Positions 54,813 through 64,000 of a stretch of 64,000 nt of DNA are shown one piece after another. Position 1 is the first letter of the stretch. Each line of letters opens with the position of its first letter. The notes under the pieces were generated by a model. The model saw only the letters and a program-made list of their open reading frames with translations, searched no databases and had not been told where the DNA came from. Source of the stretch: Symsagittifera roscoffensis (taxonomy: Eukaryota; Xenacoelomorpha; Acoela; Convolutidae); the NCBI RefSeq assembly GCF_963678635.1, contig NC_087064.1, positions 66,209,548 to 66,273,547 of the forward strand, read 5' to 3'. Made by a program: the position numbers and the translations under genes.

Positions 54813-56555
54813 CTGACCAGTGTAACAGTTGTATCTTGGAATGCTCGTAGTTTGGTCAGCCTTGACAAACGTTTATCCTGTATCAAACTTTTGCATATCA
54901 TGTCTCCTGATGTTTTGTGTTAATGCGAAACTTGGTTAAGCTCCAATGACACAAATATTTTACCTAATACAGGTTATTACACAAATTCACAAGCTGTCCG
55001 AAAAAATGCCAATCACGGCGGAGTTGCAATACTTGTGCGTGATGGTTTAAACCTGGCGGTTTGGGACTGCACTTTACCTGATTTTGATTTTGCTTGCGGC
55101 ACTGTCTTAAGTACAGATCCTCAAATCCTTATCTTATCGGTTTATAATCCCCCCGCCACATCAAATTATAGAGTATCATCCGCACATTTATCTCAGTGTC
55201 TGGAGTTATACACTTCAAAGTTTCTGCATGATTTTCCCTGTGGTATTATTTCTATTTTTGGTGATTTCAATATGCCAGACGCGTGTTGGATATCTCACTC
55301 TGCCACTACCGCTAGTTCACAGGCTGTGATCGACAATTTCGATTCCTTGAATTGTGTCCAACTAGTGACTGAGCCGACGCATATTTGCGGCAACACGTTA
55401 GATATTTTTGTTACAAATCAACCTGAGCTGTGCTCAGTGAATGGGGAACCAGACCATTTTACATCCGATCATTATCCTGTTACAGTTATTTTCCATGTGT
55501 CTAATTCTGAAAGCATCACTTCTGATTTACCTAATGACATTCCAATTTATTCTAAAAACTCTTTTAACATCGATGTTTTCATGAATTCTATAGTTATATT
55601 TGATTGCCTTTTCCAAGTTTATTTTCAAATGATTCCGACTGATTTTTATCTTGCGTGGTATGATGCTATGATCAAGTCGGTTCAGACTTCTATTTGCCTG
55701 AAACGCAAGAAAAGATCTATGTTACCATTCTATTTTTCTAGCCATTCCGTACATCTCAGTAACAAAGTCTCTACGGAGAAGCGTAAATTGGCGAAATTCA
55801 ATTTGCTCTATTCGACATTGTTGTCTGATCTTCAAAGAGACTTGAATAACTCGATTGAGCTAGACAAAATTACATTACTGTCTTCTTTTCATTCACTTGA
55901 TACTAACGACTGTTTCAAAATTCTTCACAAACTTTCTGGCAGCACACCAATTCTTTCTGTTGTTAAATTGGGAGCATCATGTGCTTCTACTGATAACACC
56001 AAAGCCGATTTGTTTAATAACTTTTTCTGTTCTGTGTACAAAAGCGAAATGTTTACGTATAACGGTTGTTCTGATAATACTTCCATTAACTTGCGCGAAT
56101 TATCGTTTGGTGAAAGTGATGTAAATAGTTTACTTAAAAAGGTACCAGATACCACAGCAGTTGCAGCTGATGGCATTCCACCATTTGTTCTCAAATATAA
56201 TGCTGATGCACTCACGCCTATGGTATATATTCTATTCAGTCAAATTGTTACCTGTTGTATTTGGCCCGATTTTTGGAAAGAGGCGTTTATCATGCCTTTT
56301 CATAAGTCCGGGTCAAAATCTGACATTACAAATTATCGTGGAATTAGTATTTTACCGCGCTTATCGCTTTGCTTGGAAAAACTGCTTTTTAATTTCATTT
56401 ATTCTAATGTTCGACACAAACTTTCTCGTAGACAGCATGGCTTTCTTAAAAAGCGCAGCACGTTTACACAATTGTTGGAATATGTTGAAAATATTTACAA
56501 ATGTATTGATGCTAATCAAAATTTCTGTTCTGTATATTTCTGTTCTGTATATAAC
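54813..56555 (+). pseudogene. LINE ORF2, first part: endonuclease and partial RT
   Basis: It continues in the frame of ORF1 directly after its TGA. It begins TSVTVVSWNARSL, the usual start of the endonuclease. A TAA at 54921-54923 breaks it, after which the frame is open to 56693. Endonuclease motifs are ISIFGDFNMPDACW and FTSDHYPVTVIF. The RT starts with AADGIPPFVLKYN and KSGSKSDITNYRGISILP but is cut at about 56540 by the duplication junction, before the catalytic Asp pair. Confidence 0.8.
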
Positions 56556-58756
56556 CTCAGTGTCTGGAGTTATACACTTCAAAGTTTCTGCATGATTTTC
56601 CCTGTGGTATTATTTCTATTTTTGGTGATTTCAATATGCCAGACGCGTGTTGGATATCTCACTCTGCCACTACCGCTAGTTCACAGGCTGTGATCGACAA
56701 TTTCGATTCCTTGAATTGTGTCCAACTAGTGACTGAGCCGACGCATATTTGCGGCAACACGTTAGATATTTTTGTTACAAATCAACCTGAGCTGTGCTCA
56801 GTGAATGGGGAACCAAACCATTTTACATCCGATCATTATCCTGTTACAGTTATTTTCCATGTGTCTAATTCTGAAAGCATCACTTCTGATTTACCTAATG
56901 ACATTCCAATTTATTCTAACAACACTTTTAACATCGATGTTTTCATGAATTCTGTAGTTATATTTGATTGCCTTTTCCAAGTTTATTTTCAAATGATTCC
57001 GACTGATTTTTATCTTGCGTGATATGATGCTATGATCAAGTCGGTTCAGACTTCTATTTGCCTGAAACGCAAGAAAAGATCTATGTTACCATTCTATTTT
57101 TCTAGCCATTCCGTACATCTCAGTAACAAAGTCTCTACGGAGAAGCGTAAATTGGCGAAATTCAATTTGCTCTATTCGACATTGTTGTCTGATCTTCAAA
57201 GAGATTTGAATAACTCGATTGAGCTAGACAAAATTACATTACTGTCTTCTTTTCAATCACTTGATACTAACGACTGTTTCAAAATTCTTCACAAACTTTC
57301 TGGCAGCACACCAATTCTTTCTGTTGTTAAATTGGGAGCATCATGTGCTTCTACTGATAACACCAAAGCCGATTTGTTTAATAACTTTTTCTGTTCTGTG
57401 TACAAAAGCGAAACGTTTACGTATAACGGTTGTTCTGATAATACTTCCATTAACTTGCGCGAATTATCGTTTGGTGAAAGTGATGTAAATAGTTTACTTA
57501 AAAAGGTACCAGATACCACAGCAGTTGCAGCTGATGGCATTCCACCATTTGTTCTCAAATATAATGCTGATGCACTCACGCCTATGGTATATATTCTATT
57601 CAGTCAAATTGTTACCTGTTGAATTTGGCCCGATTTTTGGAAAGAGGCGTTTATCATGCCTTTTCATAAGTCCGGGTCAAAATCTGACATTACAAATTAT
57701 CGTGGAATTAGTATTTTACCGCGCTTATCGCTTTGCTTGGAAAAACTGCTTTTTAATTTCATTTATTCTAATGTTCGACACAAACTTTCTCGTAGACAGC
57801 ATGGCTTTCTTAAAAAGCGCAGCACGTTTACACAATTGTTGGAATATGTTGAAAAGTTTTACAAATGTATTGATGCCAATCAAAATTTCTGTTTTGTATA
57901 TTTTGACATTCAAAAGGCTTTTGACTCTGTGTCACACAAACAGTTGCTGAACAAGCTGTCTTCTTTTGGTTTTGACGAAAATTTTATCATGTTAATTTCA
58001 TCTTATCTTTCCAATCGGTCACAAAGCGTACGTATTAACAATATTCTATCTTACAAAGGTTAAATCTCTAGCGGTGTACCACAAGGAAGCATTCTAGGAC
58101 CACTTTTATTCCTTATTTATATCAATGACCTCCCGGATGTTGTAAAGTATTCCTCACCGTCTTTATTTGCTGATGACCTGAAACTGCTTTATCGAGACAA
58201 CTGTCATGACAATTTTCAGTCTGATTTAGATTCGGTAGAGACCTGGGCAACCCAAAACGGTCTTGATTTTCATCCAGACAAAACTAAATTCATTTCAAAC
58301 AATAGCTTTATTTTCAACCTTTATCTAAACGGGTCAGAAATATGCTCTGTTGATCATATCAAAGACTTGGGTATTTATATCTCGCCTACTTTTTCTTGGA
58401 ATCACCATGTTTCTGCGAAACTTGGTAAAGCCACGAAGTGTTTTCATTATTTAAAGCGTAATGTTCCTCTCAACTCACCTGTTAAAACTAAGCTTCAAAT
58501 GTACATTTCTTGTGTGAGGTCCAGTTTACTTTATAACTCTTGTATTTGGTACCCAAATTTATCAAAGCTACGTGATTTGGAAAAATTCCAGAAAAAGGCA
58601 GTAAAGTGGATAATTGGTTCCACTAATTATACTGACAGTCTTGTGATGTTAAACATACTGCCTATTTGCTATCAAATTTTTTTTACTGATTGTCTTCTCT
58701 TCTTCAAACTAATACATAACTGTTATGACTTCGATATTAATGACTATGTTCAATAA
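56556..58756 (+). pseudogene. LINE ORF2, duplicated second part with full RT
   Basis: 56556 onward repeats 55192 onward with few changes, then continues past the point where the first copy stops. It reaches the first catalytic block (YFDIQKAFDSVSHKQLL), the GVPQGSILGPLLF box and LFADDLKLL (about 58165). Three in-frame stops interrupt it: TGA at 57020 (from TGG), TGA at 57620 and TAA at 58061. Apart from these the frame is open to 58756. The enzyme would prime cDNA at a nicked target; this copy cannot. Confidence 0.85.
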
Positions 58757-58944
58757 CCTTCAATCTCAACAATCCATGCATTTTTTTCATCAAATGCCGT
58801 TGCAACACATGTCGTTCCTGAACATTAAAAATTTAACTCAAAGCTTGAATTACGCAAACTCAAAATTTCACTTTTATATGTAGTATCATTCACTAATAAA
58901 GTCTCTTCTTCTTCTTCTTCTTCTTCTTCTTCTTCTTCTTCTTC
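58757..58944 (+). repeat. LINE 3' tail with (CTT)n
   Basis: The 3' untranslated region ends AATAAAGTCT followed by about a dozen CTT units (58905-58944). This is the microsatellite-type 3' end of CR1-like elements and fixes the right boundary of the LINE. Confidence 0.85.
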
Positions 58945-59595
58945 CAGCTTGATACATCAAAGTATCAAATCAAGAGAGAGTCTTTTTCCATATTGCCGCT
59001 ACAAATTGAAATTCACTCGTAAAATTGTTATAAACTCAACTAAGTTAAAAAAAAACGGAGAAAAAAGCATTTCAAAGAGAACAAAAAATAAGATGACAAC
59101 ACAAAATCGTGCTGGCGTGAATTCCGTTCAATTTATTTTAGTTTAACAGATTGAAAGGTCATTTAGTTCGCACCTTATAATCCCTATTGAATCAATAACG
59201 TTCTTCTAGATGTCAACTTTTTGCGCATTTTTAAAATTTATTTTTTTCTCAAATTTACATCTTTCTCAAATTGAAAAATAATTGTTTTTTTTGCTTTATT
59301 TTTATTGAATGCCATCGGAACTTTCTGTGCTTCTTCCAAAGTAACTGGCTATCCTTGTTGTTCCGACCTTGTTTAAATGGTAAAGGAATTTTGAGGCCGG
59401 TGGTGTTTTGCTTTTTTTCCTATGCGGAACCAGGTACCAAAAATTATCATTGGATTGATAGAATTCGGCGTATAATAGAAATGTGCAGAAATTTTATCTG
59501 GGTTTTTGATGCAACAGCAATTGAAGGAATGTTCAAAAGGTATAACAGTAATTTTCGTGGAAAACCGTGCAAAATCTTAAGCAGAAAGTCACGAA

Positions 59596-59706
59596 CGCAG
59601 TAACTTCTTCTCTATAGCAGCCATAAACGGTTGGAATTCACTACCAGAGTCTTTAATTTCCAGCTTTTATATCAACTTGTTCAAATCGAAGCTGAATAAA
59701 CACTAA
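59596..59706 (+). pseudogene. LINE ORF2 C-terminal tail, copy 1
   Basis: 37 codons ending in TAA read FFSIAAINGWNSLPESLI and then INLFKSKLNKH. The pattern N-x-W-N-x-L-P followed by F-K-x-x-L-x-x-H is the C-terminal tail of CR1/Jockey ORF2 proteins. It is followed by about 200 bp of conserved 3' sequence. It is from a different LINE family than 53993-58944. Confidence 0.75.
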
Positions 59707-60465
59707 GAGAGAAATGTCTGATTCATCTTTTCTCGAATAACGATTTGGGCCACCACAGAGGCAGCTGATCGACAGAGGCTGAGAAGCCGGTATATCAGAA
59801 GATACCGTTGTTCCTGTACCTGTGAATAGGTCGAGTTGTTGCTGTTCTGTAAGTTTTTCGGGATTTCTCCTGATAGGACTTCTCCTCTATTTATATATTG
59901 TTCTAAACTCAACTAATTTGAAAAAAAAACTGAGAAAAAAGCATTTCAAAGAACAAAAAATAAGATGACAACACAAAATCGTGCTGGAGTGAGTTCCGTT
60001 CAATTTGTTTTTGTTTAACAGATTGAAAGGTCATTTAGTTCGCATCTTATAATCCCTATTGAATCAATAACGTTCCTCTAGATGTCAACATTTTGCGCAT
60101 TTTTAAAATTTATTGTTTTCTCAAATTTACATCTTTCTCAAATTGAAAAATATTAATTTTTTTGCTTTATTTTTATTGAATGCCGTCGGAATTTTCTGTG
60201 CTTCTTCCAAGGTAACTGGCTATCCTTGTTGTTCCGACCTTGTTTAAATGGTAGAGGAATTTTGAGGTCGGTGGTGTTTTGCTTTTTTTCTATGCGGAAC
60301 CAGGTACCAAAAATTATCATTGGATTGATAGAATTCGGCGTATAATAGAAGTGTGCTGAATTTTCATCTGTGTTTTCGATGCAACAGCAATTGAAGGAAT
60401 GATCAAAAGGTATAACAGTAATTTTCGTGGAAAACCGTGCGAAATCTTAACCAGAAAGTCACGAA

Positions 60466-60576
60466 CGCAGTAACTTCTTCTCTATAGCAGCCATAAACGG
60501 TTGGAACTCACTACCAGAGTCTGTAATTTCCAGCTTTCATATCAACTTGTTCAAATCGAAGCTGAACAAACACTAA
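60466..60576 (+). pseudogene. LINE ORF2 C-terminal tail, copy 2
   Basis: Same length and frame as the copy 870 bp upstream with a few substitutions (GWNSLPESVISSFHINLF). Both copies are included in the tandem unit, so the LINE tail was present before that duplication. The following 3' sequence runs to about 60770. Confidence 0.75.
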
Positions 60577-60932
60577 GAGAGAAATGTCTGATTCATCTTT
60601 TCTCGAATAATGATTTGGGCCACCACAGAGGCAGCTGATCGACAGAGGCTGAGAAGCCGGTATATCAGAAGATACCGTTGTTCCTGTACCTGTGAATAGG
60701 TCGAGTTGTTGCTGTTCTGTAAGTTTTTCGGGATTTCTTCTGATAGGACTTCTTCTCTGTTTATATATGATCATTGAGCATTTAAGCTCCTTCAGCCGTG
60801 ATCAGACCGTTATTCGAAAATTTTCAAAGTACAGTCCCGGTGTTGAGAAAAACTAGTTTGAAAACTTTTGAGTTTCAGTCAAGCTTAGAGCGAGTAAAGA
60901 GATCGAGGGAAAATCGTAGTCAATGACATTTA

Positions 60933-61520
60933 GCAATTTAGTCCAGGCAATTCAAAACCAATACCAAAACCAAGGCCTCAATACCAAAACCGAACTGAAT
61001 CATCAATACGAATACCAAACCCAGTCAATACCTGAATACTTTGTTGCAATACCTCAAAAACTATGAAAAAACTTTCAAACACGAAAAATTTTGGATCGAA
61101 ATGTCTTGCATAAATTCTCTATAATTTTCTTATTACATATGTACAATGAACGGATATATATTGTATATCTCAGTCGAATCCTCTTGAAAAATTATCTTGC
61201 AATATTTTTTTTGTGATTTTAGAGTGATCTGAGACGAATCAGAACACGAAGAACCTGGTTTTGATCAATACCAGGGACATGGTATTGATCAATACCAATA
61301 CCTGATTTTGTCAATGCCAATACCAATTTTTCACGGTATTGAATTCCCTGATCTAGTCTATCAAAATTTGATTTTACGAAAAGGAAAACAATTCTTGGAA
61401 TCTCCCTATTGCGCTTTTCTGGCAAAAAATTACTTTACCAAGGCAGTTAGCAATTTAGTATTGGTATTGATGATTCAGTTCGGTTTTGGTATTGGTATTG
61501 AATTCCCTGGACTAAATTGC
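60933..61520. mobile_element. 588-bp TIR element with TA target duplication
   Basis: It begins GCAATTTAGTCCAGG and ends CCTGGACTAAATTGC. The termini are reverse complements and continue as an imperfect inverted repeat of about 75 bp (ACCGAACTGAATCATCAATA and its complement). TA lies on both sides (60931-60932, 61521-61522), as for Tc1/mariner-like elements. The interior is full of AATACCAA words and encodes nothing. It interrupts one unit of the array. Confidence 0.8.
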
Positions 61521-62320
61521 TAAGAAAAATTGAAAATATTTCAACACTTCTAAAATTGATTTTTTGAAGACAATTGTAGTCGTTTATGCCTAATTCAATA
61601 AATTTTCACGCGAATATATAGTTTTTTCATCACACGGTGCACAAGAAAAGACACTAGTTTGAAAAAAAAGTTTCTGACAATGGGTCGTAATATACTGTGT
61701 TATGTCACAGCAACCGGCTGCTGTCCTTATTTTAACCACCATTGAAAATTGTATTCAGTGTGTTTAAGTTTTTTTTGTTTACCACCCAAAATCAGGTACC
61801 ACAAATAATCATTGGACTGGGTTGATTGATATATCATATTACAGTCGTGATTCGAACCAGATTAAAAAATGTTGAAAAAAGTTTCTCAGTGTCGAGAAAA
61901 ACCAGTTTAAAATTTTTGATTATTGGCTTTATTTCGACCGATTAAAGCGAGCGAGCAATCTTATTATGGCTTAAAGATAATAATAGCTTAATGTAAAACC
62001 CAAAAACAATGTTACTTGGGTAACTTCAGTTTACTTTGAGTATTTTAACGCTTTATTGAAATGCAAAACTTGATTGTTTTTGATTTTCTTTCATTTTTCA
62101 AGAAACTTTTCAAAAAAATTGGTTTTCAATTTGCTTATTTTACTATGACTGTCGAATACACCTAGTCTCCAGTTTTTTGTACATCATATATCTAATCCAC
62201 CACGCCGAAAAAAACGACAAAAATTTGAAAAAACTTTGTGTTTTTTTAAGACTATTCAGTGCTTCTTGCACAGTAACCGGCTATCCTTGTTCTTGTTTTG
62301 TTTTCAGTTTGGCGATCTAT

Positions 62321-62363
62321 TTTCAGATGATGTAAGGGCTTCAGCGTCTGTCTTTGATCTTCG
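62321..62363 (+). promoter_or_regulatory. 5' leader and acceptor-like site of the USP8 gene
   Basis: TTCTTGTTTTGTTTTCAG at about 62307 is a strong 3' splice site only 50 bp before the start codon, so the leader exon (TTTGGCGATC...) begins after it. It implies an upstream non-coding exon or a trans-spliced leader. The acceptor's T-rich tract directly follows the repeat marker. Confidence 0.45.
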
Positions 62364-63806
62364 ATGGAGCCAAAAAAGCTTTATATCGCTCGCTCGTACG
62401 CTGAGCTGCGCGAACGCTATGCGAAAGAAATGGAATTCGAGAAGAAAAATACATTTGCGAACTACATACAAAGTGCTGCCCGAGCCTACGATGCTTTTCT
62501 GGATGCCAAGAAAAACGGGGACGAAGAAAGGTCTTACTGCTTGGCTATGCGATACTGCAACATATATTCGATGCTTAGGAAACAGTTCCCAGATAAACGC
62601 AGTGATTTAAAAATTGAAATGCCCCATCTAGAAAACGCATTAGTATCGGGAGAAGAACTAGCAAGCCAATTAAAGAAAAGATATGAAAAATTATCACAAT
62701 CGAAAAATGATCCTGGTACCCAAAAATCAGGAGAAACTGACGCAACACAACGACCGGAAATTAACAACAACAGAAAAAGTTCAAAAGGAGACAAGAAACC
62801 GAGATCGCAGAGTAATTCAATTGTGGAATCTGAAAAGGAGACAATAAGTGTAAATGAGTTTTATCAACTTGTCAAGTCAAGAAACGATGATATTTTACTA
62901 TTCGATCTGAGAGAGGAAACTGACTTTTCTACTTCCCGAATTAAAATAAACTACCAGATTAATATTCCTGAGTCTTATTTGAAAGAAAAAGAGGCTGTCA
63001 CGTCTAAAGACATAGAGCTTTGTCTCGAAGAGTATAGTCTGAGCATTTGGAACAAACGGAACACGTTCCATTATCTAATAATGTGCGACTGGCTTGGTTT
63101 GGATCAGAATTTTATTTACGGCAATGTTTTTTCAGTGCTCAGAGATTGTCTGCTGAAATGGTCACCAGAACATCCAATAACTGTCAGTCCTGTAATTATC
63201 TCTGGCGGCTTTAGAGAAGTGCTTGATTTATTTCCTACTTTGACAAGCAATGCTAAAATTGATAAACCTCAGTATGAGAAAAACAAGTCAATTCTGTCCA
63301 AACTTGATATATCAAAGCTGAGCGTAAAAAATGAGCCTGAAAAACCAATGTTACCGAATCCTGAAATCATAAAAGTGCCTAACGGTGTGGTAAGTGGAAA
63401 ACCAGTTGTTGACAGATCCAATAAACCAAAGCCGAAGACAATCGTCTCTGAGAAGATTCCGACTGAAAACTTCGAAATGAATGGCCTAGCGTCTTACCCT
63501 GACATTCTGAGCGAGTTATCAAAACAGGCGCCAAGTGTCATTAGTCCATTACCAGACGTAGCTGCTACCAACTTGAAGCATGTCGATTCAGTAATTGACC
63601 CTCTCTCTGTGAATTCGATTTCGGAAATAGAGAAACCTAAAAGTAAACCAGTACCAAAAGTAGACCGATCTCTCAAACCGCGCCTTATTGTGCCCCCAAT
63701 TGAAAAAGATGATCCAACGGAAATGAAGAAGCTGATGCTAGAACTCGAGAGAGAAAGAAAAGCAAAAGTGCTCTTAGAAGCTGAAATTGGAAGGCTTAAA
63801 AATGAA
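62364..63806 (+). CDS. USP8: USP8-type ubiquitin hydrolase, first coding exon (partial gene)
   Basis: ATG 62364 opens a frame of 481 codons to a strong donor at 63806/63807 (AATGAA|GTAAGT); reading on reaches a stop at 63846-63848 that is probably intronic. Residues about 1-105 match the USP8 N-terminal dimerisation domain (AKEMEFEKKNTFANYIQSA). Residues about 165-300 are the rhodanese-like domain (ILLFDLREETDFSTSRI; VIISGGFREVLDLFP; TSNAKI), with no Cys-centred active loop, as in USP8. A Pro/Lys-rich linker and a coiled coil (LMLELERERKAKVLLEAE) follow. The catalytic UCH domain must lie to the right of the window. USP8 deubiquitinates endosomal receptors and ESCRT-0. Nothing is broken. Confidence 0.85.
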
Positions 63807-64000
63807 GTAAGTAGATCGTCAATTATTGACGTAACAAAAATTGATTGAGTTATCAATATTGCGTTAGGGCAAATCTGATTTCCAATTGCAGCAAAATTCG
63901 AAGTTTTTATAAATTGTCTTTCAACATAGCTTAAGGCCTGAAAAAGTTTCGGCTCAGCATTCAACTTATGGCTTAGCTATTTAAGATGAAATCTTTTTTT

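Larger units (their letters stand above)
53993..58944 (+). mobile_element. CR1/Jockey-type non-LTR retrotransposon (LINE), dead
   Basis: In order: ORF1 with a PHD-type zinc finger, ORF2 with an apurinic-type endonuclease, a reverse transcriptase with FADD, a 3' untranslated tail and a (CTT)n microsatellite at 58905-58944, the typical 3' end of CR1-like elements. ORF1 has a frameshift and ORF2 several stops. A 1364-bp stretch of ORF2 is tandemly duplicated. Confidence 0.85.
58945..62320 (+). repeat. Head-to-tail array of a ~870-910 bp repeat upstream of USP8
   Basis: The marker A(A/G)TAAC(T/C)GGCTATCCTTGTT lies at about 59344 and 60211 (spacing 867). The related CAGCAACCGGCTGCTG lies at about 61709; its spacing of 1498 falls to about 908 after removing the 588-bp insert plus its TA. 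A last marker is at about 62274. Other shared blocks are GGTACCAAAAATTATCATTG, GTGATTCGAACC-like text and AAAGCGAGCGAG. Copies also occur at 22320 and 28212. The last marker sits 90 bp before the USP8 start codon. Confidence 0.7.

Noticed and set aside
59703-60774. Minus-strand ORFs reading through the LINE 3' sequence
   Set aside because: They are antisense to the conserved LINE tail and differ between the two copies by frame breaks.

Overview
The window is AT-rich, repeat-dominated DNA from an invertebrate animal. The evidence is a spliced chymotrypsin-type serine protease gene, the first coding exon of a USP8-type deubiquitinase, a PHD-finger LINE of the CR1/Jockey type, Ty3/gypsy elements and hAT-type MITEs. 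I cannot name the species. No bacterial operon, CRISPR array, rRNA or convincing tRNA gene is visible.

Layout. 1-11745 is a stack of nested tandem segmental duplications (offsets about 1571 bp and 2834 bp) built around four arrays of a roughly 25-bp minisatellite. 7343-8912 and 10180-16841 hold two copies of a decayed Ty3/gypsy element: a gag fragment, and a longer gag-protease-RT-RNase H copy. 17484-18412 is a cluster of palindromic TAATCGATTA-like motifs. 19847-20249 and 21762-22126 are hAT-type MITEs with perfect 8-bp target duplications. 22300-28800 holds dispersed and tandem repeats, two candidate exons of an unidentified minus-strand gene and a 200-base assembly gap.

28843-40913 (minus strand) is a four-exon serine protease gene. 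I rebuilt it from splice sites with matching phases: 255 codons, no stop, complete His/Asp/Ser triad. Its roughly 10-kb third intron carries, antisense to it, a retrovirus-like element (about 29690-38390). The element keeps an integrase C-terminus, a proline-rich ORF, an envelope gene resembling the chuvirus glycoprotein type, and a further unrecognised ORF followed by what looks like a canonical small intron. Its plus strand is strikingly poor in G.

41723-52360 is bounded by inverted G-tract ends. It contains a stop-riddled zinc-finger protein (minus), recalled as the N-terminal part of virus-like family-B DNA polymerase proteins, and a small ORF with a PC4-like pattern. These may be remains of a Maverick-like or other DNA-replicating mobile element; this is inference. 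53993-58944 is a dead LINE with a 1364-bp internal tandem duplication and a (CTT)n tail. 58945-62320 is a head-to-tail array of a roughly 870-910 bp repeat, one unit of which is split by a 588-bp TIR element. 62364-63806 is the first coding exon of USP8 (dimerisation and rhodanese domains); the catalytic domain would lie beyond the right edge.

Only the protease and USP8 genes look like functional host genes; nearly everything else is mobile or repetitive DNA in varying states of decay.
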